DNA from: Myxococcales bacterium
Lineage (GTDB): Bacteria; Myxococcota; Bradymonadia; UBA7976; UBA1532
Assembly: GCA_020633515.1 (NCBI GenBank)
Contig: JACKDM010000031.1
Span: 1-56,339, forward strand
Direction: 5' to 3'
DNA: 56,339 bases
Shown here: positions 8,310 to 16,047 of the stretch, one piece after another
How positions within the stretch are numbered: the stretch's first letter is position 1
How the letters are laid out: every line of letters begins with the position of its first letter
Translations under genes and position numbers: made by a program
Notes under the pieces: generated by a model
Told to the model about the DNA's origin: nothing
What the model saw: only the letters and a program-made list of their open reading frames with translations
Database searches by the model: none

Positions 8310-9467
8310 TCACACTCGGGAGAGGCGCGGCATGGCGCCGAAGGCGGTCCAGCCGAGCGCGGGGGTGCGGGGGCGCTTGCCCTCGGCGGCGATGATGGCG
8401 GCGATGCGCTCGGCGGCGCGGCCGTCCCACTTCGCGGGGATGCCGAAGGCGGCGGGGTCGGTCTCCATGGCGGCGCGGTACTCGCGCCAGACGCGGTCGG
8501 GATCGGTGCCGGCGAGGCGGTTGGTGCCGATGAGGCAGGTCGAGGGGCGCTCGGTCGACTCGCGGAGGGTGATGCAGGGCACGCGGAGCACGGTGGTCTC
8601 TTCCTGGATGCCACCGGAGTCGGTGAGGATGATGCGCGCCTGCCCGACGAGGTGGAGGAAGTCGAGGTATCCCATCGGTGGCACCACGGTGATGGCATCG
8701 ATGGCATCGAGGCGGGCCTTGAGGCCGAAGCTCGCGAGGCGGTCGAGGGTGCGTGGGTGGGCGGGGAAGACGATGCGCTGCTCGGCGGCGACGCGCTCGA
8801 TGACGTCGAGCAGTCCGGCGAGCACGGCGGGGTCGTCGACGTTGGCGGGGCGGTGCAGGGTGAGGACCGCGTAGCCCCTCGGGTCGAGGTGGTGGTCGGT
8901 GAGGACCGATGACTTCTTCGCCTTGTCGATGTGATGCAGCAGCGAGTCGATCATCACGTTGCCGACGAAGTGTACGCCCTCGTGGTCGAGGCCTTCGCGG
9001 GCGAGGTTGGTCAGGCCGCTGTCTTCGCTGACGAAGAGCAGGTCGCTGATCTGGTCGGTGATGACGCGGTTGATCTCCTCGGGCATCGTGCGGTCGTAGC
9101 TGCGCAGGCCGGCTTCGACGTGGGCGACGCGGACGCCGAGCTTGGCGGCGACGAGGGCGCAGGAGAGCGTGGAGTTGACGTCGCCGACGACGAGGACGAG
9201 GTCGGGGCGATGGGTGAGGCAGACCTCTTCGAAGGCGAGCATGACGCGGGCGTGCTGGCTGGTGTGGCTGCCGCCGTGCACGCCGAGGTTGAGGTCGGGG
9301 CGAGGGATGCCGAGCTCGTCGAAGAAGAGGTCGCTCATGGCGTGGTCGTGGTGCTGGCCGGTGTGAACGAGCAGGGGCTCGATCTCGGGGTGCGCCGGCC
9401 ACGCCGCCATGAGGGGGGCGATCTTCATGAAGTTGGGCCGGGCGCCGACCACGTTGATGATGCGCAT
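8310..9467 (-). CDS. wecB: UDP-N-acetylglucosamine 2-epimerase (non-hydrolysing)
   Basis: 385 residues, the usual family length. Converts UDP-GlcNAc to UDP-ManNAc for surface polysaccharide synthesis. Visible signatures: GARPNFMK near residue 8, HTGQHHD near 36, VVGDVNST near 94, HVEAGLRS near 117, PEEINR near 130, HRPANVDD near 205, and SGGIQEET near 290. A promoter-like pair lies 45-73 bases upstream. First gene of a minus-strand run that includes the glycosyltransferase and, after 44 bases, the membrane protein and protease. The symbol follows the E. coli name for this activity. Confidence 0.95.
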   Translation of the reverse strand: MRIINVVGARPNFMKIAPLMAAWPAHPEIEPLLVHTGQHHDHAMSDLFFDELGIPRPDLNLGVHGGSHTSQHARVMLAFEEVCLTHRPDLVLVVGDVNSTLSCALVAAKLGVRVAHVEAGLRSYDRTMPEEINRVITDQISDLLFVSEDSGLTNLAREGLDHEGVHFVGNVMIDSLLHHIDKAKKSSVLTDHHLDPRGYAVLTLHRPANVDDPAVLAGLLDVIERVAAEQRIVFPAHPRTLDRLASFGLKARLDAIDAITVVPPMGYLDFLHLVGQARIILTDSGGIQEETTVLRVPCITLRESTERPSTCLIGTNRLAGTDPDRVWREYRAAMETDPAAFGIPAKWDGRAAERIAAIIAAEGKRPRTPALGWTAFGAMPRLSRV

Positions 9468-9511
9468 CGCTTGGGCTCCGGGGGCGAAGCCGCCCGTTCG
9501 GGGTCTGGGGG

Positions 9512-9540
9512 CATGTACTGCGTCCGGCGGCGATGTGCAA
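9512..9540 (-). promoter_or_regulatory. Promoter candidate for the wecB operon
   Basis: Reading the minus strand: TTGCAC, 17 bases, TACATG, ending 45 bases before the wecB start. Same layout as six other upstream sites in this window. Confidence 0.45.
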
Positions 9541-9690
9541 CCACGTCGCGTCGGGCAGGGGTCGGGGCGGGGGTTGGCAAGAGGTGTGCCGCGGGCGGCG
9601 GTGAGGCGCGGCGCGGCGCGCGGGCGGCGGGTGGAGCGGTCGTGCTCCGGGGGGTGGTGAGGCGCTGCCGCAGGGCGCGCCTCGATGGGA

Positions 9691-10581
9691 TCAGAGGCCG
9701 TCGATCCAGGCCGCGAACATCGCGAGGGTGGCGGCGGGGACGGCGGCGCCGCCGAGGGGCATGCGCGAGCCGCGGCCGGTGCCGTTGATCTTCTGCCAGA
9801 TGTAGCTGTTCATGTGATCGCCGGCGGTGATGTAGGGCACGCCGGCGCTGGAGTTCTGGCCGACGAGGCTCATGAGGTCGTCGAGCATCACGCCGCCGCT
9901 GGCACCGCCACCGATGTGGCAGGGCCGGCAAGTGTTGGTGATGAAGGCCTGCGCCTGGGCGTTGTCGAACGCTTCGCCCTCGCCCTCGCCCTCGCCTTCG
10001 CCTTCACCCTCGCCCTCGCCTTCGCCCTCACCTTCGCCCTCGCCTTCGCCTTCGCCCTCACCTTCGCCTTCGCCTTCACCCTCGCCCTCGCCCTCGCCGC
10101 CCATGTCGTTGCAGCCGTTGCGGAAGTTCTCGCTCTGGCCGGAGACGAAGTCGATCGTGGGCTGGCAGGTCATGTGGGGGCAGACGAGGCCGGCGAGCAG
10201 CGGCTGCATCAGGCAGGTCTGGACGCAGGTCTCGACGACGCTGGCGCGGTCGCTCGGGTCGTAGCCGGGGCAGAAGGCATCGCTGGCGGCGCAGTCACCG
10301 AGCCAGCCGCAGGCCTTCTCACAGCGGACCTGATCGCTGTCGCCGGCCGCGCAGCCGGGGCCGCCCGTCGGTTCGCCTTCGCCCTCGCCTTCACCCTCGC
10401 CCTCGCCCTCGCCTTCACCCTCGCCTTCGCCCTCGCCCTCGCCTTCCCCCTCGCCCTCCCCCTCGCCTTCGCCCTCGGCGCCCATGTCGGTGTCATCACC
10501 GCCGTCGTCGTCATCGCACGCGGTCAGAGGCATCGCGATCGCGATCAACAGGCCGAACAGCAAACGCTCGATCAGTCGCAT
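9691..10581 (-). CDS. Lipoprotein with (GE)n linkers and C-terminal cytochrome c-like domain
   Basis: 296 residues. Signal peptide with lipobox PLTAC (Cys about 22), an Asp-rich stretch, a first Gly-Glu linker, a Cys-rich central module (about ten Cys, including ACGWLGDCAAS and CVQTCLMQPLLAGLVCPHMTC), a second Gly-Glu linker, then a domain with one haem-binding motif CRPCH (Cys218-His222) and a RMPLGG that could give the axial Met near 274. It ends MFAAWIDGL, a common ending of cytochrome c domains in secreted Myxococcota proteins. Expected in the outer membrane or periplasm as an electron carrier or redox sensor. 142 bases separate it from the next gene upstream. Confidence 0.8.
   Translation of the reverse strand: MRLIERLLFGLLIAIAMPLTACDDDDGGDDTDMGAEGEGEGEGEGEGEGEGEGEGEGEGEGEGEGEGEGEPTGGPGCAAGDSDQVRCEKACGWLGDCAASDAFCPGYDPSDRASVVETCVQTCLMQPLLAGLVCPHMTCQPTIDFVSGQSENFRNGCNDMGGEGEGEGEGEGEGEGEGEGEGEGEGEGEGEGEGEGEGEGEGEAFDNAQAQAFITNTCRPCHIGGGASGGVMLDDLMSLVGQNSSAGVPYITAGDHMNSYIWQKINGTGRGSRMPLGGAAVPAATLAMFAAWIDGL
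9973..10099 (-). repeat. Hexanucleotide tandem repeat coding (Gly-Glu)n
   Basis: Near-perfect 6-base repeat, GGCGAG/GGCGAA mixed on the coding strand, in the second linker of the cytochrome-like lipoprotein. Length multiples of six keep the frame. Confidence 0.85.
10372..10476 (-). repeat. Hexanucleotide tandem repeat coding (Gly-Glu)n
   Basis: Second array in the same gene, directly after the lipobox region, with the same GGCGAG/GGCGAA/GGGGAG units. Confidence 0.85.
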
Positions 10582-10641
10582 GTGAGGTCTCCCCTCTCCA
10601 CTTCAGCGCGCGGCGCGCCGCGCGCCGCGTTCGGGGCGGAG

Positions 10642-10670
10642 TATGTACAAGAGGCGGGTCTGGCGCAAAG
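10642..10670 (-). promoter_or_regulatory. Promoter candidate for the cytochrome-like lipoprotein
   Basis: Minus strand CTTTGC, 17 bases, TACATA in the 142-base gap between the two lipoprotein genes. It suggests that 9691-10581 has its own transcript. Confidence 0.42.
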
Positions 10671-10723
10671 CCCGATTCGCAAGGGGTGGGAGGCGTGGAT
10701 CGCGGTGGCGCCGCGCGCCGGGA

Positions 10724-12094
10724 TCAGCCTTCGCTGATGGTGAGGCGGTAGGGCGAGCTGGCGTTGAGGTAGCCTTGCACCTGGATGTAGGCGGGGCCCT
10801 GCCAGGTGAAGGTCTCGTTGTCATCGGCGCTCGCGCCGCCGACGGCCGCGCCGTCTTCGCCGATGAGCGGCTGATCGCTGTCGAGGTCCCACACATAGAC
10901 GTCGAGGTCGCCGATGTCATGGCTGAACTCGAGGTCGAGCTGCCAGGTGCCTGCGATGTCGACGAAGTAGAAGTCCTGGGTGGGCTCGGCGCAGATGCCA
11001 CCCTCGATGACGGTGGCGCCTTCGATGCGGGTGGCCTGCGCGATGGTGTCGTTGGGCTCGCCGGGCTCCTCCTGCTCGGGGCCGCAGCGCGGCTGGAACG
11101 GCGGCGTGAACGGCGGGGGGTTGCGCCAGTCGGCCTCGGGGTTGGCGACGATGTCGCGCAGCGACATGTAGTAGTTGTGCTGCGAGCTGTCGGCGATGAG
11201 CGCCATGTCACGGCGACGCACGACCCACACGGTGGGGAAGGCTTCGAGACCGGAGCGATCGACGACGTACGACGGGATGACCCGGTCGCCGGCCATGGTG
11301 CCCGCGTCGCCGACGCGGATCCCATAGTTGCCGACGATGATGCGCGAGAGGTGCTGCTGCGCGAACGCGCTGGTCGCCGGGGCGAAGTTGTAGTCCTGCG
11401 CCTCGATGAAGAGCACCTGCGCGCCGAGCTCGGTCAGCGCGGTCGCCTCGGGGTTGAGGATGGTCTGGATGTAGCGGGTGCAGGGCGCGCACCAGCCGGC
11501 GCCGACCTTGATGACGAGCGTCTGCTTGTCGTCGAACTCGGGGTCGCAGAAGAAGCTGTCGAAGCCGAACTCGAAGATGCTGCCGTCGGGGCGGCGGGCG
11601 TCGGGCCAGTGCAGCGGCGGCACCGCCTGCCCGTAGCGCACGACGTTGCCGAACGCGGGGTAGGTGCAGGTGATGGTGGTCGCCGTCTCGAAGGTGGCGC
11701 CGCCATAGCTCGCCGAGATGGTGACCGCGCCGCGGCGGAGCGCGGTGACGAGCCCGCCGGCGACGGTCGCGATCGCGGGGTCGGAGGTGCGCCACTCGGC
11801 GTCGGCGGTGACGTCGACGCCGGCGGCCATCAGCGTGAGCTGGGTGGTCTGGCCGCGCTCGAGGGTCAGCTCGGCCTCGCCGGTCAGCTCGCCTTCGCCC
11901 TCGCCTTCGCCTTCACCCTCGCCCTCGCCTTCGCCTTCGCCTTCACCCTCGCCTTCGCCCTCGCCGCCGACGCTGGCGTCGAGCACGATGAGCGGCTCGT
12001 CGTTGGTCTCTTCGGTGCAGCCGACGAGCGACGCAGCGGACGGCGCGACGAGCGCCAGGGCCGCGAGCCGGATCCAGAGCTCTCTCGATCGCAT
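10724..12094 (-). CDS. Lipoprotein with (GE)n linker, Ig-like, thioredoxin-like and PPC-like domains
   Basis: 456 residues. Lipobox LVGC at 23-26, a Gly-Glu linker 44-69, a BIG2-type Ig domain about 72-140 (LTLERGQTTQLTLMA, SDPAIATV), a thioredoxin-like domain about 150-300 with WCAPC at 201-205 preceded by LVIKVGAG, and a C-terminal sandwich about 345-456 (EPNDTIAQATRI, YFVDI) typical of bacterial pre-peptidase (PPC) domains. The TlpA-like part suggests disulphide exchange outside the cytoplasm. It starts 21 bases after the stop of the 709-residue lipoprotein, so the two are likely cotranscribed. Confidence 0.82.
   Translation of the reverse strand: MRSRELWIRLAALALVAPSAASLVGCTEETNDEPLIVLDASVGGEGEGEGEGEGEGEGEGEGEGEGEGELTGEAELTLERGQTTQLTLMAAGVDVTADAEWRTSDPAIATVAGGLVTALRRGAVTISASYGGATFETATTITCTYPAFGNVVRYGQAVPPLHWPDARRPDGSIFEFGFDSFFCDPEFDDKQTLVIKVGAGWCAPCTRYIQTILNPEATALTELGAQVLFIEAQDYNFAPATSAFAQQHLSRIIVGNYGIRVGDAGTMAGDRVIPSYVVDRSGLEAFPTVWVVRRRDMALIADSSQHNYYMSLRDIVANPEADWRNPPPFTPPFQPRCGPEQEEPGEPNDTIAQATRIEGATVIEGGICAEPTQDFYFVDIAGTWQLDLEFSHDIGDLDVYVWDLDSDQPLIGEDGAAVGGASADDNETFTWQGPAYIQVQGYLNASSPYRLTISEG
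11889..11966 (-). repeat. Hexanucleotide tandem repeat coding (Gly-Glu)n
   Basis: Linker of the thioredoxin-like lipoprotein, same repeat family as in its two neighbours. Confidence 0.85.
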
Positions 12095-12115
12095 GGTCTC
12101 ACTCCCTCCGCCGGG

Positions 12116-14245
12116 TCAAGGGACCTGGCGGATCTCCAGGGTATAGGGTCCGGCGAACTCGCCGTTGTAGCCGTCGACGAAGATGAAGACCGGCTCGCCG
12201 GCCTCGGCCTCGAACTCGACGAGGCTCAAGAGCTCCATGCCGAGCACGATGTCGTCGTTGCACGCGAGCTCGAAGCGCGCGTCGGTGTAGCCGCAAGCGG
12301 ACCGCACATAGAGCAGGGTATCACCGTTGGCCTGGGTGATCTCGGCCTCGTAGGCGCCGGCCTCGGGCGGGGTGAAGGCGTGGATCTGCACCGGGCCGCC
12401 GCCGCCGCAGGTGCCACCGACCGAGACGGGCTCGTTGCCGGTGCTGTCGCCCATGATGGTCCACACGCCGTCGGCGCCGGCGCCGACGTCTTCGACCGGG
12501 AAGCCTTCGGGGCACTCGATGACCGGGAGGGTGCAGATGGCGTCGAGGCCGTCCTCGGGGTTGCCGAGGCAGAAGAGCTCGGCGGGGCAGGTGTAGATCG
12601 CGCCGGCCGGATCGCAGTCGGCGTCGGCTTCGACGGCGGTGGTGGCGGCGAGCGCGACGGTGATCGTCTCGCTCTCGAGGCCGGCCTGGTCGATGAGGAA
12701 GACCTCGACCTGGGTGATGGTCGCGAGGAGCGGCGCGGGCGCTGCGAGGCAGGCGCTGAAGTCGGCGTTGGCGGTGTCGATGCACGCCTGCTGCGCGCGC
12801 TGGTTCTGGCCGGCGGCGAGCAGGCAGGCGTCGAGCGCGGGGGTGACGAGGATCGCGCAGGGCAGCGAGAGGTTGGTGCGGAGGCTGGTCTCGACGGTGA
12901 ACTCGTGCTCCACCGCGCCGGGGATGGTGCGGTAGGCGAGGATGCGGACCGGGCCGCCCTGCTCGTCGATGTCGAGCTGGTTGTTGAACGGCACGAGGGA
13001 GACCTCGTTGCCGTCGGCGTCGAGCGGGCGGATGCCGACGCCGATGATGTCGTCTTCGGCGTCGCTGCCGACGAGGCGCACGCCGACGGCGGCGGGGTCG
13101 TTGACGATGAAGGCTTCGCCGCTGGCGATCGTGGGCGCGGTCGCGACGAGGCACAGCTCGGCGATCTCGTCGTCGGGGGTGCGATCGAGGCAGGCCTGGC
13201 CTTCGCCGCAGATGCTGCGCGCGCCGAGCGGATCACACTCGGCGTCGAGCCCGACGACGCTCGGGCCCATCACCTGCACGACGGTCTCGGCGCTGCGCAG
13301 GCCGAGCGCGTCGAACATGGCGACGCCGACGCGGGCGAGGTTGGGCAGATCGCCGAGCGCGGCGTCGAACGCGACGGTGTAGCTGCCGTCACCGGCGGCG
13401 GTGAGGGTCGCGAACTGGATCGCGTCGAACAGGAAGTCGGCGGCGCCGCCGTCGGCGTCGATCTGGATGTCGTTGCCCTGGGCGTCGATGAAGCGCAGCG
13501 CGAAGCCGCGGATGTCGTCGTCGGCGTCGGTGCCCGACCAGCGCATCACGAGCGTGGCGCCGCCGATGGTGGTGGAGTCGGCGGTGTACCACGCGTCGAG
13601 GGTCTCGATGGTGGGCGCGGTCGCGTCGGAGAGGCGGGCGGAGAGGGTGAAATCGGCCGCGTCGGCGACGTCGTAGGTGTCGACGATGAGATCGAAGACC
13701 TGGCCGGCGTCGGCCTGGAGCACGAGCTGGCTGTAGAGCTCGCCGTCGGTGTCATCGCTGCACGTCAGCTCGCTGAAGGCATCGCCGCAGTCTTCGCGGA
13801 GCGCGAGGGTGGTGTCGGCCGCGGTGCCTTGGGTCGAGACGAGCCAGATGCCGGCGCTCGGCGCGGTGAAGCGCACGACCGCGTCGTTGCCGGGTCGGGC
13901 GGGGTCGCCGCACTCGCCGGGCGGGAAGCGATCGGTCGCGCCGAGGGTCGCCTGGAGCAGGAAGCCATCGCCGTCGGGGGAGGCGTTGAGATCGTAGAGC
14001 GGCGCGCCGGCGCAGGTGTCTTCGCCTTCGCCCTCGCCTTCGCCTTCGCCTTCGCCCTCGCCTTCCCCTTCGCCCTCACCCTCACCTTCACCCTCGCCCT
14101 CGCCCTCTCCCTCGCCGCCGTCGCTGTCGACGGCCATGTCGGCGTCGTCGCCGTCGCCGTCGCCCTCGTCGGGGGTACAGGCGCTCGCGGAGAGCGCCGC
14201 GGCGAGCAGCACGACCAAGCCCCAGTTCAACCCTGCACGCTCCAT
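12116..14245 (-). CDS. Large lipoprotein with (GE)n linker and repeated beta-sandwich domains
   Basis: 709 residues; no named family recognised as a whole. Signal peptide with Cys at 23 (SASAC, a weak lipobox), an Asp/Gly-rich run, a Gly-Glu linker near 43-75, then a PPC-like sandwich (RFTAPSAGIWLVSTQG, DTTLALREDC), a middle region with two Ig-like units (DDDIRGFALRFID, DDIIGVGIRPLDADG), Cys pairs in disulphide-suited spacing, and a second PPC-like domain at the C-terminus (HAFTPPEAGAYEAEI, LYVRSACG, VFIFVDGYNGEFAGPYTLEI). The ATG at 14245 is chosen over a GTG three codons earlier because GGAG sits 8 bases before it. First gene of the pair with 10724-12094. Confidence 0.82.
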   Translation of the reverse strand: MERAGLNWGLVVLLAAALSASACTPDEGDGDGDDADMAVDSDGGEGEGEGEGEGEGEGEGEGEGEGEGEGEGEGEDTCAGAPLYDLNASPDGDGFLLQATLGATDRFPPGECGDPARPGNDAVVRFTAPSAGIWLVSTQGTAADTTLALREDCGDAFSELTCSDDTDGELYSQLVLQADAGQVFDLIVDTYDVADAADFTLSARLSDATAPTIETLDAWYTADSTTIGGATLVMRWSGTDADDDIRGFALRFIDAQGNDIQIDADGGAADFLFDAIQFATLTAAGDGSYTVAFDAALGDLPNLARVGVAMFDALGLRSAETVVQVMGPSVVGLDAECDPLGARSICGEGQACLDRTPDDEIAELCLVATAPTIASGEAFIVNDPAAVGVRLVGSDAEDDIIGVGIRPLDADGNEVSLVPFNNQLDIDEQGGPVRILAYRTIPGAVEHEFTVETSLRTNLSLPCAILVTPALDACLLAAGQNQRAQQACIDTANADFSACLAAPAPLLATITQVEVFLIDQAGLESETITVALAATTAVEADADCDPAGAIYTCPAELFCLGNPEDGLDAICTLPVIECPEGFPVEDVGAGADGVWTIMGDSTGNEPVSVGGTCGGGGPVQIHAFTPPEAGAYEAEITQANGDTLLYVRSACGYTDARFELACNDDIVLGMELLSLVEFEAEAGEPVFIFVDGYNGEFAGPYTLEIRQVP
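14021..14117 (-). repeat. Hexanucleotide tandem repeat coding (Gly-Glu)n
   Basis: Linker of the 709-residue lipoprotein. Fourth array of the same unit within 4.2 kb. Confidence 0.85.
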
Positions 14246-14288
14246 TCTGAGCACTCCATCCAGTCGTCGACCATGCGTCGGCGTCGGG

Positions 14289-14318
14289 ATGGTAGTCCCG
14301 CGTCGGCGGCCGGGGCAA
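14289..14318 (-). promoter_or_regulatory. Promoter candidate for the large lipoprotein gene
   Basis: Minus strand TTGCCC, 18 bases, TACCAT, placed 44-73 bases upstream of the start. Confidence 0.42.
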
Positions 14319-14328
14319 CCACCGATTC

Positions 14329-14353
14329 TCTGCTGTCGAGAACGGTCAGCAGA
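14329..14353. promoter_or_regulatory. Inverted repeat in divergent intergenic region
   Basis: TCTGCTG (14329-14335) and CAGCAGA (14347-14353), perfect 7-bp arms with 11 bases between, in the 216-base divergent gap. Could be an operator for either gene or a short leader hairpin. Confidence 0.3.
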
Positions 14354-14461
14354 CCGCGGTCGGACGCTCGATCGAGGGGGCGGGGCATGAGATCATCGAT
14401 TGCTTCGATGGGAGGCCTCCTCCCTGCCTCGACGACCCCTCTCGCATTCGGAGGACGACCG

Positions 14462-14785
14462 ATGTCGACCCTTTCACGCAGCGCGGCGGACGATCTCGAC
14501 TGGGCGATGCTCGATCTGCGGGGCGCGCCCGCGACCGAGGTGGCGAAGACCCGGCGGCGGGTGATGGGCGGGTATGTGGCCGATCGGGAGCGGGCGCGGT
14601 ACGCGCAGCGGTTCTACGGGCGGCGGTGGCAGCGCTCGCGGCGGGCCTGGCTGCGGCGGGAGCGGGCGCGGCGCGAGGCGCGGCTGGTCGAGGCGCTGGC
14701 GGCGATGCTGATGGGTGAGCGGCCGCGCGACGTGGACGCGGCGCGGGCGCGGGTGCGGGCGGCGCTGGCGGCGGCGCGGGGCTGA
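14462..14785 (+). CDS. Small basic protein, function unknown
   Basis: 107 residues. Starts at an ATG preceded by GGAGG with 6 bases between, which decides the start inside a much longer open frame. Composition is very rich in Arg and Ala (RRWQRSRRAWLRRERARRE near 53), mostly helical, with no signal peptide or TM helix. It could bind nucleic acid, but nothing specific supports this. Stop lies 16 bases from the convergent lipoprotein stop. Confidence 0.6.
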   Translation: MSTLSRSAADDLDWAMLDLRGAPATEVAKTRRRVMGGYVADRERARYAQRFYGRRWQRSRRAWLRRERARREARLVEALAAMLMGERPRDVDAARARVRAALAAARG

Positions 14786-14801
14786 TCAGGGCGCGCCGTG
14801 G

Positions 14802-15553
14802 TCAAAAGTCGCCGCCGCAGACGATCTCGGGGCGGTCGGCGTCGGCGGCGAGGCGGCAGGCGGCGGCGTATTCGTCGGCGTCGACGTCGCGGATGAACGC
14901 GCGGCAGAAGCCGCCGGCGGGGCGGCCGCAGGTGCAGGCGGGCGGGCCCTGGCCGAAGTCGTAGCAGTCGTCGCCGGCGCGGCAGAGCGCGTCGGGGAAG
15001 GCGGCGGTGAACGCGGCGACGAAGGCGGGGTCGGGCGGGGCGCCGAGGCAGATGTAGAGCGCGTCGCAGAAGGCGCCGGGCGCGAAGGGGTCGGCGATGC
15101 CGGAGGTGCGGCCGGCGTTGCCGGGGCAGGCGCCGGGCGGGGCGGCGTCGGGGTCGGTGGGGGCGGCGTCGGGGGGCGGGGTGGCGTCGGCGGTGGCGGC
15201 GGCGTCGGCGGCGGCATCAGCGGCGGCGTCAATGGCACCGGTGGCGTCGGCGATGGCATCGGCGATGGCATCGGTGCCACCGGTGGCATCGGTGGTGGCA
15301 TCGATGGCATCCGCGGCGTCGGCGATGGCATCACGCGCGGCGTCGGCGGAGTCCCCTCCTCCGTCGGGCCGCGCGGCGTCGTCGACGGCGCCGGCGTCGG
15401 CGAGCAGGCCCGGGTTGTCGGCGACACAGCCGGCGAGCGCGAGGGCGAGGGCGCGGAGACGCGAGGCGCGGGCGCGGTGAGCGCGGCGGCGAGCGCGGCG
15501 GCGAGCGCGGCGGCGAGCGCGGCGGCGAGCGCGCGGCCGGGCGCGCGGGTCAC
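14802..15553 (-). CDS. Asp/Ala-rich lipoprotein with apparent frameshift in its signal peptide
   Basis: The C-terminal frame, ending with TGA at 14802-14804, reads as a lipoprotein: LALALAGC lipobox (Cys codon 15426-15428), an Asp/Ala linker (DAADAIDATTDATGG), then a Cys-rich domain with about eight Cys (CDALYICLGAP, CRAGDDCYDFG, CTCGRPAGGFCRAF). That frame has no ATG, GTG or TTG upstream before a stop. A GTG at 15551-15553 that overlaps the ybeY stop (GTGA) opens another frame, coding an (ALAA)n signal-like stretch. Joining the two needs one frameshift between about 15440 and 15535. Either a sequencing error, a recent mutation, or a non-standard start. Function unknown. Confidence 0.55.
15480..15533. 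repeat. 12-base tandem repeat (AGCGCGGCGGCG)
   Basis: Four or more copies at the 5' end of the lipoprotein gene. In the GTG frame each copy codes Ala-Leu-Ala-Ala. Multiples of 12 do not change frame. Confidence 0.8.
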
Positions 15554-16047
15554 TTGCGGCGCCCGAGGAGCCCGGGGAGCAGCTTCGCCTCGAGCGCCTC
15601 CATCTCGGCGGCCTCGTCGGGCTCGAGGTGGTCGTGGCCGACGAGGTGCAAGACTCCGTGCAGCAAGAGGAATGTCACCTCGTCCATCAGCGCCCAGGGC
15701 GGGGCGGCGTCGGCGCCGAGCGCGGGCCACAGGCGGGGCAGGCAGCCGTCGGCGAGCTGGCGCTCGGCGGTGTCGAGGCTGATGACGACGTCGCCGAGGG
15801 GCACGGGCTCGCCGGGCGGGAGCGGCATGGCTTCGCCCTCTTCTTGCGGGAAGCTCAGCACGTCGGTCGGCTGGTCCTTGCCGCGGAAGTCGCGGTTGAG
15901 CGCCTGGATCTCCTCGTCGTCGGTGAGCACGACGACGAGCTCGTCGTCGCCGCGGCCGAGGGCGTCGAGCAGCTTCGCCGCGCGGCGGCGCAGGGTGGCG
16001 ACGGGGATCCGGCCCCGCACCGGGGCGCGCTGCAAGAGCGAGATCAT
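15550..16047 (-). CDS. ybeY: Endoribonuclease YbeY, 16S rRNA 3'-end maturation
   Basis: 165 residues, family length. Zinc-binding signature HGVLHLVGHDH near 128-138 (family consensus H-G-x-L-H-L-x-G-x-D-H), with upstream DVLSFP near 62 and LGDVVIS near 83. Acts in the cytoplasm in rRNA processing and ribosome quality control. Its start overlaps the phoH stop by 4 bases, the common phoH-ybeY arrangement, and its stop overlaps the GTG of the next gene. Confidence 0.96.
   Translation of the reverse strand: MISLLQRAPVRGRIPVATLRRRAAKLLDALGRGDDELVVVLTDDEEIQALNRDFRGKDQPTDVLSFPQEEGEAMPLPPGEPVPLGDVVISLDTAERQLADGCLPRLWPALGADAAPPWALMDEVTFLLLHGVLHLVGHDHLEPDEAAEMEALEAKLLPGLLGRRK

Noticed and set aside
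9973..10476. Could the regular hexamer arrays be CRISPR or replication iterons
   Set aside because: No spacers, unit of six bases, in frame within lipoprotein genes: they are linkers.
10643..14461. Very long plus-strand open frame across three lipoprotein genes
   Set aside because: GC-rich antisense frame; only its last 108 codons, after a clear ribosome site at 14462, were kept as a gene.
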